64,000 bases of DNA, taken from positions 186,001 through 250,000 of the forward strand of contig JALIRH010000145.1 in the NCBI GenBank assembly GCA_023055505.1, in the 5' to 3' direction. The position numbers and the translations under genes were made by a program. Below are positions 37,650-48,358 of this stretch, in pieces (the stretch's first letter is position 1; every line of letters starts with the position of its first letter). The stretch is from Callipepla californica brunnescens (Eukaryota; Chordata; Aves; Galliformes; Odontophoridae). Below the pieces are notes generated by a model. That model was not told where the DNA came from and did not search any database. It saw only the letters and a list, made by a program, of their open reading frames with translations.

Positions 37650-38215
37650 TGTCCATGTCAGGAGCAGTGATGGTGTTTCTCTGGAGTCAATTTAGGGACA
37701 GACATTTAATATTTTTGCTCGTGGCATGGACAGCAATTCTGAGTGCAACCTTAACAAATCTGCAGATAACAGCAACCAATATGGCTCAGTCAACGTGCTG
37801 GAATGAAGGGATGTCATTTAGAGGGACTTGAGAGATGAGCCCATGGAGTTTGACTAGATCAAGTTCAAGGGGCTGCACATGGGTCAGGGCATTGCCAAAC
37901 ATCAGTATAGACTGGGCAGAAAATGGATTGCAAGCAGCCCCTGAGGAGAAGGACCTGAGGCTACTGGTGTATGAAAAAATCAACATAAGCCAATTGTGTG
38001 CTTTTGTAACCCAAGTAGGCTAGTGAACTGGGGAAGCCTAGTGGCCTTCCAGTACCTAAAGGTTGCCTACAAGAAAAATAGATATTGACTGTTTATCTGG
38101 AAGTGTAGTAATAGGACAAGGGGTAGCAGCTTAACATTAAAAGGGAGTAGACTTAGATTAAGAATCAGTTTTTTTTACCATGGATGTGCTGAGACACTGG
38201 AACAGTTCATAGACC
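37650..38215 (+). mobile_element. CR1 LINE with reverse transcriptase remnant
   Basis: The piece begins in the reverse transcriptase region (gtgatggtgtttctctggag matches the coding block before the catalytic core, then gacatttaatatttttgctc and gcatggacagcaattctgag). It continues through gctgcacatgggtcagggc, gactgggcagaaaatggatt, gcagcccctgaggagaagga, gccttccagtacctaaaggt and ggacaaggggtagcagctta to acactggaacagttcataga. There is an internal deletion between the gtagg and gaactggggaag stretches near 38018-38030. The copy is old and full of stops. It lies directly after the TTGCC array. Confidence 0.9.
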
Positions 38216-38734
38216 AAAATAAACAAAACTAATCCTAAATGTCTCAGGTAGTCTTCACAGCATCCTGTCTGTATTTCTGCATCTTTATGTTAACATATCA
38301 CTGGAACAGCAACAAAACAATATTATAATCTAAAAGAACAAAGAAAAGTAGCGTATGTTTTTAGTTTCACTGGAGATGAATGAGGACTTTTATTTCTGGA
38401 AGTAACATTCTAGCAAATTAATAAAGCTCATGTTTATTAGCTTTATCAAGTGGTTATATTGCCAGCATTGAAAGCAACTGTGCAGATATTCATGCAAATG
38501 AACTTGTAAAGACTTCAGTATTGTGAAACATCAGTGAATACAAATCTAGTACTCTTCTAATATTCTCACCAAAGGGAGAATTTTTGAAATCTGTAGAAGT
38601 CTGTGTAGGATTTTTAGAACAAAGCCTGTATTAGATGTATCTGAGAAGTATAGAACACAAACAAAGAGAAATCCTGGCAAGCATTATCTAGCAATGTTTT
38701 TTACATCTTTACAGAACACAATACCATGTAGTTA
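38216..38734. other. AT-rich unique intergenic DNA
   Basis: No gene or repeat recognised between two plus-strand CR1 pieces. Confidence 0.55.
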
Positions 38735-38985
38735 GAAAAGTCATTGGACACAAACTAGAAGACAAGTTTCTTAACATTAGGATGTACTTCTTACTGTGTG
38801 AGTGATAAATCCCTGGATCAGGTTTCCCAGAGATGTTGTGGAATTTCCTCTTTGGAAATTTTCAAAAGATGCCTAGGCATAAGCCTGAACAACCTGCTCT
38901 AGACGTTCCTACTTGAGCAAAGGTTGGAACAGATATGGACCCAGAGATCTCTTCCAACTTTAACCATTCTGCTAATCTGTGAAAC
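38735..38985 (+). mobile_element. CR1 LINE, 3' end fragment
   Basis: Diverged CR1 3' end: ttcttactgtgtgagtgata, ggtttcccagagatgttgtg, gaacaacctgctctagacgt and gagatctcttccaactttaa, ending with a weak octamer tail (ccattctgctaatctgtg). It is in the same orientation as the CR1 at 37650-38215 and about 520 bp downstream, but it overlaps it in consensus terms, so it is probably a separate copy. Confidence 0.88.
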
Positions 38986-40647
38986 AAATACCCACAGCTG
39001 ATTATTACAAAATAAGTTCTGATTACTGGAAAAAAATAGATAAAATCTCATTGAAGGTATTTGATGTAAAAGAAGAAAAAAAGTTTCTCCTGAACACTGT
39101 GTTTTTTTTTTTGTTTGTTTGTTTTCTTCTCTCTTTTTTTTAAAAATCCTACTAAGATCTTTTATAATAACAATAATGGTAAATATTTTTGATGAAATAT
39201 AAATTTAGTTTTTAGGAGATGTGTTTTATTTATTTATTTATTATGCAAACTAATAAAAAGACATTTTAAAATAGTCTTATGTATATTACATGTATACTGT
39301 AGAGATAAAATATGTGGGTAACATTTGGATTTTTGAACACTGCTTTGTTAAGGAGCTGTTCACTGAATAATTTTTCTCTTAATATTCACCTAATTTTAAT
39401 ATTAATGTATTTGAAAATGTCACTTCAGTACTTCTGCTATTACAAACTTCAACAAGTAGGCATAAATAATACATTAGTGGCAATATTGTTCTAATAACTT
39501 ATTTAGGGCATAATTAATTCACAGCTTTAAGCTTATTTAAATAAGGACCTGCTTTTAAGTTCATTGATTTCAACTGAGCATGGCTGAAGCTAGTAAAAAC
39601 AAAGATACAGAGGAAAAAAGTGAAAAATGGCAGGAAAGTATACCTCACAGTTCTTTTGATCTCATTTTGGAATGCCTAATCTATAGGAAACTTATGCTGC
39701 AAAATAAATTACCTGAAATAGCTGAGCCCACACAGCAAGCCACTTTCATACCGTCTTTAATTTGCTGTAAAGTTTATAATAGCCATCTTTGGATTCTTCT
39801 TTGCTATTCCCCAATTCCTGTTTTTCATACAGAGGAGTTAATGGGGTTATAATTTCATAATTAAAGCAGATAATTTTAATTTCTCCAATGACTCTTTTAT
39901 TATGATAATCTTGTTAAGATTATGGTGTTCATTTGTTGCTGTGTATGATCACTTGGCTTTTGTAGAAGCTGCCTGTGTTACTAAGCCACTAAATAATTAA
40001 ACAAGTGGAGCATTCCAATGAGTTAAGTCTTGCTGTTAATGAAAAACTGAAGTCAGATTTAACTCTCTGTAAATCTATTAAGAGTTTCAGACAGGGAATA
40101 TACCACAGATTTACAGTTAGTCATCAAATACAAGATAAGGCTTCATTAACTGAATATCTAATTTCACATTTAATGATGAGCTGGCATTCTGGATTGGATG
40201 ATGGTTTAAGCTTTCCTGCAACAGCAAACATCAAAATAAATGCTTCTAAATTAGTAATAGTTAACTGTGAAGTGATCAATGAAGTTTCAGTAGGTAATAT
40301 CTTGGAGAAGAATGTCTGATCTTGGATAAAATGCTGCCTCTAATTGCTTTAGTTGCTTTCAGCAATATAACTTTATGTATATTTCATAGTGAAATAACTG
40401 AATTACTCATTTTCACTCTGTTTGCTGAGTTTGTGTGCATGACTGACCTTTACTTTAAACATTACAGTCAAAGACAAAAGACAGTTAAAATAATAACTGT
40501 GGTATACTGTAACACAACAATACATTCCCATGCACTGTACACAGACAGGGCCTTCTTAAACACTGAATTTGTCATATCTTCGATACCTACTTCTGTTTAT
40601 TTAAAGGGATCTTCAAAGTAAACAGTTGGGTGATTTTTACAAAGCTG
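38986..40647. other. AT-rich unique DNA with three short plus frames
   Basis: No recognised gene. There is a T/G-rich run near 39103-39125 and an ATTT run at about 39226-39242. Three plus-strand open frames follow one another (39580-39852, 90 codons; 40005-40319, 104 codons; 40322-40621, 99 codons). They are in different phases, match no family I know, and have no shared domain or splice pattern, so I do not call them genes. Confidence 0.55.
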
Positions 40648-40850
40648 TGTCATGGTTTTATGATTTTTGGTACTGGTATTCCACATCATAACATCATGTA
40701 TTGCATTAAGAGTTGAAGAGCTAATACTCCAGCTCCATAGATCATTGATAATTCCAGGTATACCTGTCTGAGAAGAGAAGAAGCACTACATTCCCCAGAG
40801 GACTTTGCGATGCTTTGTATTTTTACGTGTTTTCCGCTCAGAGGGAACAG

Positions 40851-40857
40851 ATAAAAA
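40851..40857 (+). promoter_or_regulatory. LTR TATA-like box (copy E)
   Basis: ATAAAAA about 204 bp into the LTR, followed about 20-30 bp later by a CpG-rich stretch that could hold the start site. This is inferred from position and base composition only. Confidence 0.45.
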
Positions 40858-41055
40858 CCCTCAGCGGTCACGGGACACTCTCTTTCCTTCGGGATCGACT
40901 CAGCAGTGGGTGCTCGCTGCCGTATCGCCTTCAGCGTTAGCGTAAGGCCTTCGGTTTATCGGACACTTTCTCTTGCTCATTTTATTTGATTCATTAGCCT
41001 CAATTCCAATTATATTGTATTATATTGTGTTATTTTGCTTTCTGATATCTTATTT

Positions 41056-41061
41056 AGTAAA
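41056..41061 (+). promoter_or_regulatory. Possible LTR polyadenylation signal variant
   Basis: AGTAAA, a known but weaker variant of AATAAA, about 205 bp downstream of the TATA-like box. No canonical AATAAA is present in the sense strand of this LTR, so this is a tentative call. Confidence 0.3.
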
Positions 41062-41222
41062 CTAGCCTTCCTCCTCAGATCGTTGCCGCTGTTTTGTTTC
41101 TGGGCCCATCTCCCTTTTCCCTTTTCCCTTTTTTCCTTCCCCTTTCCTGGGGCGTGGGTCCGTGGGTCCCCCGCACCAATCGTCGCGGAACCGGGCCGAT
41201 CCAGCCCGGTAAACCGTTGACA

Positions 41223-43397
41223 AGCTGCTTTACTGCTTTTATGTTTCTGGAGGCATAAAGCAAGAAAATTTAAGCTTTCCAGGCACATTAGATGTTTATT
41301 TTGTGACATAAGATTTTTCAGATAGATCAAATTTTTATTCAAAAAAGCATTTGAAACTAAATTATCCTGGCTTCAGAGAGGGCAGTGGAGAAGGAGACAG
41401 ATCATGAAAATTCAGTGATATAAGAAACACTGAAAAAAAAAAAAAAGCTAGAGTAATTCAAGATAGATGTTTTCAAGTCTGGTAAGAAAATAAGAAATGA
41501 CAAAAATTCTGAAATTACATTTTTGTTTTCATAACCATATTCCTGTGATAAATGGAAATATTTATTTGTCTGTATGTATTAAGTAATATCAAAAGTAATA
41601 ATAATTCCATGTTATTTGTTCATAATAAAAGGGAAGATACTGTTACCAGGAATAAAACATGGTAGACATCTAAGAAAAGATAAATTTGGCTGCTGATAAT
41701 ATGATAGATATATAAATTTGAAATAAATATAACTGTGGCTATTATAATTTCAGTATATCAAGAACCACAAAGCCACCTGGTACAAGTATTCTTCTCAGGT
41801 CATATAGTTTTCACTTTTTTGTCAACCTATGCTCAATGATACATATTGCACAGATCAACTAATTCATAAAGCATAAATGTTCAGAAACTCATAACCAACA
41901 TTTTCCTAAACAATATATACAATTTCCTGAATATATTTTTCTACATACATAAAATAATCAAATTTCAAGAAACTTACCAGGAGAAAACCTAAGCTGAAGA
42001 TCACGCATTTTATTTAGAGCATATTTTACATGTTATAACAGCAGAAATTATGGTCAGTTTTATTAGTTTCTCACCAAGTTCCTTATGTATTAGGAACCTC
42101 AGCAGTGTTCATGCTCCTATGAATATCAGTGCTTATTGTTATAGGATATCATCTATTTTCCTTTGAAAATCAAGCTTAAGAGTGGACCTACTGTACATCA
42201 GCCATTAGATAAATCTGTCAGTGATCCCACAAATTAAGAATCTACTACTATAAAATGTTATATTGTTTTTCGTTATATGCAAACATACACTAAAGATATT
42301 GTGCTACTGTGTACATAAGAATTCAAGTGTAGGAGTGGCAATCTTCAGCCTGTGAAATAATAGATAATGAAGGCTGACTGTAATTCTACTTAGCTTATGT
42401 TGATTTGTGATCCATTATAAATAAATCATTCTTTTTATTTGTTATTTTCATGTGGAAAATATAAAAAATCTGAAAAGCAACAACAACAACAACAAAAAAG
42501 GTTAATCATTTTCTACTTAATTCACATTATAGCCATATTGACGCAAACAGGTCATATGAAAATTTGCATACCTGATCTGGGAAAAGAGACCTTTATGAAG
42601 AGCCAGAAAACAAATCTTATTTATCAACTTTGTTCCATTTACTTACATGTAGAAAGAGAGTAATTGGTAAAAGAAGGAAGAAAATTATCCTGACTTGATT
42701 GTGAAGTTTTCACTTTGGAGACCATTTAGACTCCATCTCAACATCCATACTGTACATTTTATATCAGATATGTCTTTTTCAGATGATTCTGTAATTACAA
42801 ACTGAAGTCTTATGGAACCCTGGTAGGTTTATCTTGATTCTTATGTAGAGAGAAACAGTCACGAAGTAATGACACAAAAAATACATGGACAAGATTTTAT
42901 TCATCAGATTATTTCCATATATACATATATATTTTTCCATTTTATTTATATATTTCCCCATATATTCATAAATATTTATACAGACAAGCACACAGACCAC
43001 AGACACACAGAGCATATGCACAACAGCGGTTTCATACAACTTCCTTCCCTGGTTGACTAGCATGAGGGTCCATTACTGGGAAATATTTTTCAATTTACAA
43101 TTACACATGCAAATAAGTGTACTGTAGATCTCTCTATTATCTGGATTAGGACTTTGATTCTGCTGAGTAGCTGCTACCAAATCCTAATCTCATCAACTGT
43201 TGGTATACCAGGCTGTAGGAAACCTTTACGCAGGTCCTATGAATGAAGACATCTGGTTCTCCAACTGATGTTACAGATATGTCTCAACTTATTTTTATTT
43301 GAGATATTTATAATGGTTATGTCATTGAAGAAATAGATTATTTGGTGCCACTAAAATACACAAATAAGTCTCTTGATTTGTACGAAGTAGCAAAAAT
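41223..43397. other. AT-rich unique intergenic DNA
   Basis: No gene recognised. A short CAA run sits near 42477-42494, and an AT-rich patch near 42915-42965. Frames of 94 codons or less are low-complexity Ile/Tyr-rich or antisense to one another. Confidence 0.6.
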
Positions 43398-43857
43398 TAC
43401 ATGACTTCCTCAGAAAATAATGCCTCTTACGTATTTCCTTGGGCTTTACAACAGATAATAGAGCGCAATAACACTATTTGATAAACCAGATTCTCAGCTA
43501 CAAAACACTAGTTTTCAACATAGTCACCACCTATGCATTTTAACTGGTGATAAATAAAAACCTACATGTCACACTCCTAAACAACTTCATGGTTATCTGG
43601 AACAGGCCTTGTCTTTCATGTCACTGCTTCCACTGGTGAAATGCTTTGAACCATTGCCCCACTGTGCTAACATCCACTTATTGGTCTCCATAAATTTTCA
43701 GCAAGTATCAGTGGACATCAATGGGTGTGATTTTTTCTGCATGTCAGAATTCAATTGCATACCTCTGTTTCATACATACTTCCATGTCAGACCCCATTTT
43801 GTTATGTTGAACTGACATAATAAAATAAGAGGCATTACTTTCACAGCAACCACTGTA
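43398..43857 (-). mobile_element. Deleted mariner (Galluhop-type) with both TIRs
   Basis: A 460-bp internally deleted Tc1/mariner element. The left end has aaaataatgcctcttacgta and the right end ataagaggcattactttcac. These are mirror images and form a terminal inverted repeat of about 30 bp. Both outer ends carry TA, the mariner target dinucleotide. The middle jumps near 43566-43600 from the transposase C-terminal side to the N-terminal side, so roughly two thirds of a normal element of about 1.3 kb is missing. Coding sense is minus. It can only be a passive, MITE-like copy. Confidence 0.87.
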
Positions 43858-44651
43858 ATTATCTTTGTTTTAAAAGAATAGAGTAGAGTAGATAACCTCT
43901 ACAAATTACATTCTAGCAATGTTTTTTATTTTAATTAGTTTGTTTTTATTTTTTTATAATTCCAGTAGTATTTTCCATTATCAGAATTGAAATGGTGAAA
44001 GTCTGACAGCTTCAGGATTGAGATAGAGACAGATTAAGAAGAAAGGAAAAGAAAAGAAAAATTGAAAAGACAAACAAACAAACAAACAAAAAAACAAAAA
44101 ACAAAAAACAAAAAACAAAAAAAACAACTCAATTGTTAATCAGCAGTTGACCTCTAGCAGATGAACAGCCAATCCCCAGGCAACAGCTCCCTGCAGGTAG
44201 CTCCCCTCAGTTATGTCTGTTGTTGAGAGCATTCATATTGTACTCAATATTCTTTTGGTAATTTTGGGTCAGCTGTTCTGGCTGTGTCCCCTAACAAATT
44301 CTTTTACATCCCCATCCTCCTCAGTGTCAGGAGGTCACAAAAAGAAGAAAAGACCTTGACTCTGTATAAGCACTGTTCAACGTCAACAAAAACATTAGTT
44401 TGTCATCAGCACTTTTTTCATCAGCATTTCAAAATATTGCACCACAAAAGCAGCTATGAAGAAAATTAACTCCATTCCAGACAAAAACAGACCATACCCT
44501 TACTTCATCTACTTTGCTCTTCCTCTTGGTGATGGATGTGAAGATCAATGAAGAGCAAAGAGCAGGCTGTCTTAGTAACAAGCAAAAGTTATTACAAGCC
44601 AGTTCTCTTTTAAGAAGTTAGATACAATCACTGTAACCATATTTCATATTA
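43858..44651. other. Unique DNA with A/C simple repeat
   Basis: No gene recognised. Includes the AAAC to AAAAAAC tract at 44070-44126. A 61-codon frame at 44284-44469 is unremarkable. Confidence 0.6.
44070..44126. repeat. AAAC / A6C simple repeat
   Basis: Five AAAC units change into four or five longer A-run units (AAAAAAC), and the unit length grows along the tract. Confidence 0.9.
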
Positions 44652-44906
44652 CAGACCTGTTAGAGTGCGTTCAGAGAAGGGCCACTTAAATGGTCCATGG
44701 GATGGAATACCTCCCCTATGAGGACAGGCTCAGAGAGTTGGAGTTCTTCAGCGTGGAGAACAGAAGGCTGCAAGGTGATCTGGCTGTGACCTTTTACTGT
44801 CTAAAAGGGAGCTACAGAAAAGAAGGAGACAGACTTTTCAGCAGGGTCTGTGGTGACAGAACAAAGGGAAATGTGTTCAAATTCAAAGAGTATACATATA
44901 GGTTAG
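44652..44906 (+). mobile_element. CR1 LINE, left part, split by an LTR
   Basis: This is the C-terminal ORF2 region: acctgttagagtgcgttcag, acctcccctatgaggacagg, then ctcagagagttggagttctt and the ggtgacagaacaaagggaaa block. In translation it shows YLPYEDRLRELEFFSVENRR, a typical CR1 segment. It is cut at ggttag (44901-44906) by LTR copy F and resumes at 45438. Confidence 0.92.
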
Positions 44907-45437
44907 CATCAAGAGTCATGGGTTCCATGACTAATGAAACAGGGGACCCACAGACCCATATCCTGGAAAAGAGGAAGGAGGAAAAGGGAGAGGGCAGAGA
45001 GATGGGCCTAAAAACAAAACAGCAATCTTGAGAAGGAAAATTAATTTAATAAATAAGATATCAGAATGCAAAATAATACAGCATAGTAGAATATAATTAG
45101 AATTGAAGCTAATAAATGAAATAAAATGAGAGAGAGAGTATTCAAAACCAAAGTCTTTATACTAAAGCTGAAGGTGAGACAGCTTGGGGAACCTCCACTG
45201 CAAAGATGACCAGCAAAGGAGAGGAAGTATCAGGACTTGTGTGCAGTTTTATCTTTCCCTCTGAGTGGAAAATGGGAACACAAAGTCCTCTGGGGTTTGT
45301 AGTTCTTCTCTTTTGAGAGCCAAGTACTCGAAAATTCAGTAGTCTGCAGAATTGGAGTATTAACTCTTTAACTCCCAGTGCCTCATATGATGTTTTGCTG
45401 TGGAATACCGATAACGAAAAATCATAAAACCATGACA
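44907..45437 (-). mobile_element. Solo LTR nested in CR1 (copy F)
   Basis: The insertion has a perfect 5-bp target duplication, gttag at 44902-44906 and 45438-45442. The right end is aaaccatgaca. The left end reads catcaagagtcatgggttcc, so the family start TGTCAA has decayed at its first bases. The body contains gggacccacagacccatatc, aagaggaaggaggaaaaggg and tcctctggggtttgtagttc. It has few CpG sites, so it is older than copy E. No internal genes are present. Confidence 0.92.
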
Positions 45438-45668
45438 GTTAGATATAAGGAAAAAATATTATACAGTGAGGGTGGTGAGGCACTGGAACAGGTTGTCTAG
45501 TGATGTGATTGATACTTCATCCTTGGAAACTTTCAAGCCAAGGCTCAATAAGGCACCAGGCAACCTGATCTACTTGTGTTCCTGTTCATTGCAGGGGACT
45601 TGGACTAGATGGCCTTCTGAGGTTCCTTTCAACTCTAAGTATTCTATGATTCTATTCTATGATTCTCC
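45438..45668 (+). mobile_element. CR1 LINE, right part with 3' tail
   Basis: It continues the CR1 from 44906: gttagatataaggaaaaaat, cagtgagggtggtgaggcac, tggaacaggttgtctagtga, the 3' untranslated sequence ggacttggactagatggcct and finally the octamer tail (tctatgattctattctatga). The intact tail means this CR1 was a standard 5'-truncated insertion. Confidence 0.94.
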
Positions 45669-47814
45669 CAGTAAGAAAACCGCAGTGCTGACTACTCACT
45701 GTCTCCTACCACTCACCCTCATTTAAACCAATTCTCATAAGGCCTTCTGTGCAGTAAAAGCATGCAGAAGCTACGTTTTTAAGAAAATGCCTCACTGTTC
45801 CCAGTTTGTTTTAATCCATGTGACTTGTTATGTATAAAATACTTGAAAATTCCAGATGTACTTTTGTTTCAATTTAACTTTGATTGCAGTTTCCCAGTTG
45901 ATCAGGTATCCTCTCAGACTCCAGCACTCCTTTGACATTTTTAAACATTCATCAATAAATTACTGGCCCGTTCTTTGTGTAAATTTGCAGATTTCCCTCA
46001 AATTAGGATACAGATGTCTGGTGGTCCATTGATCTAATCTAATAATGACAGTGATATTTTGATGCTCAGTTCTTTCGTCTTAGTCTTTTCTTTCTGTTTT
46101 ACTTTTTATCTTACTGTTATCTTACTGCTATCTTCACTCTCATCACTTTCTCTTCCTTTTGTATTCTACAGTGTAGATACTTTTCCTGGGTACACCTTTA
46201 TACAGCTCTGCCTAAGATACAGCTTTACAAGTTAGTTCTCTTAGTGGGACCTCCTTCTTTCTACTTTTTAACCATTCTCCACAACAACAAAAAAAGAAGT
46301 ATTAAACAAAGTTGTTCAGGTACTGCTGAAGATGCACATGTGAAGAAAGGACTCTAAGGTACTTCTATTTAAAATTATGTAGTTTTATGTATAGAATACT
46401 CAATTTATTATCTTTTTTAAATATCATTACCTCAAAATAGCAGATATTCAAAATTGCTTTCATTTATAGACATACTATTTTATGCATTTTCTATCTGATG
46501 AGTAGTTAAATATATGTTGAATGCATAATAGTTTTGAAAATAAAACACTAAAAAAGACACTAGAAAAATACAGTGGTTAAAGAATATTTTCTGTAAAGGC
46601 TAAGTATTTTAGTAACATTCAGATGTGAACTTAAACACAAAGTGAATTTCACAGCCTGAGGTTTTGGTCAAGAGCTAACTAATCAACAAAAACAACTTTG
46701 GTGCACATACTTCAGGACATCTCTGGTTCTGCTTGATGAGAAAGAATTTGTCATTGTGGGACTAGCATATTTATCATCAACAATATGATACTTTTGTAAT
46801 CTTCCACAAATTCAAAACAGTGTGGCTGAATACATTTGCAGAACTTTTGTGTGTGTGTGTGTGTGTGCTTGAATTAATGAGCCACAGCAATGCATTTCCA
46901 GTGGCAAGCAAGTAGATTACTGGGTATGTTTTAACATTGTTAAACTTGTAAGGCAACAATTACATTTTCACTAAACAGACATTAAAGCATTCTTTATGCT
47001 GTGATTATGCTATATGGTATCTTGCTCATACTACAGTCAGAAAATATGTAAGTAAGTTTGATATTCTTTCTGGATAAATGCTAATATCATGAACTCACCC
47101 CCAATACACGTCACCAAATAAAAGATACAGCTGCTGGCAAATAGCTAGAGGTCACTGACAATGCCCTGGACTGATGTTAATTGACTAGGATGCAGAAATC
47201 TACTTGTAGGAAGATTATTTTTTTTATTTGATAGATAACAATGCAAGCAGCTCGCAAATGTTAATGACTGCACCATGAAGGACAATCAGGATTCACAGGT
47301 GGCTGAGGGGCAGTTATGTGAGAACTGGCCAAACATCACAGATTGCTGGCAGGAGGTTTGAAGATCTTTACAGGAGTATAATTTTCCAAATATGACAGCA
47401 GCTCAGTAACTGTACAAGTAATATCATATATTTCAGCAATTACTTTAGTAGTGGTACTTGAAATACCAAATTTGGGTATAGACACAGGAGGATAGCTAAA
47501 AATAATAAAAATAAAAATAAAAATAATAAAATAAAAATGAGATGTTCAAAAAAATGGAAAAAGGATAACAAATTATTTGTCAACTGCTGTCTAAGAGCAC
47601 AGATAAAACAGCCTTGCTCTTGATCTCCATGGCCTACACCAGAGTAACAAAACAGGCTTGTTTGTCTTATCATATATGTTTCCATAGGCAGGCTAAAGAG
47701 CCAGATGGGAAGGTGCTCAGACATTCAGTATGAGGATGTTTTTGCCCATTTCACACTGGCCTGTGCTGACATTTACTCACCACATCCTAAAAACGTTGAC
47801 TGCAAATATGTAGA
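45669..47814. other. AT-rich unique DNA
   Basis: No gene recognised. It holds a GT repeat of about ten units at 46848-46867 and an A/AT-rich simple tract at 47498-47538. The 94-codon minus frame 47440-47724 is Leu/Phe-rich over that tract and is not convincing. Confidence 0.6.
46848..46867. repeat. TG dinucleotide repeat
   Basis: About ten TG units without interruption. Confidence 0.9.
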
Positions 47815-48358
47815 CACTTAAAAGTCTTATCACCACACACTGCTGAAAAGAATCTAGCCTAGTCTCTTTGACTCCCACACCTTAGATATTTATAGACATG
47901 GACAAGATCTCCTCTGAGTCTTCTTTATTCAAGGCTGAACAGACCCAGATCTCTAAGTCTTTCCTCATAAGAGAGGTGTTCCACACCCTGTATCATCCTT
48001 GTGGCCCTCTGCTGAACTCTTTTGAGGAAATCTCTGTATTTTTTTTATCAGGGAGCCCAGAACTGGACACAGTACTCCAGCTGAGGCCTCAACAGGGCTG
48101 AGTAGAGGGGGAGGATCACATCCCTCGACCATCTGCTGTCCACGCTCTTTTTAATGCACTTCAGGATGCCACTGTCCTTCATGTCCATCAGGGCACGCTG
48201 CTGGCTCTTGGCCAACCTGTCATCCAGCAGGAACCCCAGGTCAGAGTTCCTCTCCAGCAGGTCATCCCCCAACCTATCCCAGTGCATGAGGTTATTTCTC
48301 CCTAGGTGCAAGACTCTACGCTTGCTCTTGTTAAAACTCATCTGGTTTCTTTCTGCCT
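47815..48358 (-). mobile_element. CR1 LINE, C-terminal ORF2 remnant
   Basis: About 540 bp on the minus strand. The frame 48048-48341 contains RRVLHLGRNN, SQQRALMDMKDSGILKCIKK and ALLRPQLEYCVQFWAP, all typical of CR1 downstream of the reverse transcriptase core. At the left it reaches cacacactgctgaaaagaat, gactcccacaccttagatat and tttatagacatggacaagat, the same CR1 type as 7195-7672. The 3' tail is missing, and so is everything 5' of the fragment. Confidence 0.94.

Larger units (their letters stand above)
40648..41222 (+). mobile_element. Solo LTR, best-kept and inverted copy (copy E)
   Basis: A 575-bp LTR begins tgtcatggttttatg and ends aaaccgttgaca. It is flanked by a perfect 5-bp target duplication, agctg at 40643-40647 and 41223-41227. 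It keeps many CpG sites (for example in ggtcacgggac, ttcgggatcgac and cgtcgcggaaccgggccga) that are decayed to TG/CA in the other copies. It is therefore the youngest or least methylated of the family. The plus reading places a TATA-like ataaaaa at 40851 before a CpG-rich leader, so I take plus as sense. No gag, pol or env sequence is attached. The 110-codon minus frame 41010-41342 is antisense to the LTR. Confidence 0.93.

Noticed and set aside
36639..37831. Open frames of 301-387 codons on plus and 323 on minus as repeat-protein genes
   Set aside because: They arise because the TTGCC pentamer has no stop in any frame on either strand. All phases are open at once, there is no promoter or splice evidence, and the longest one ends in CR1 sequence.
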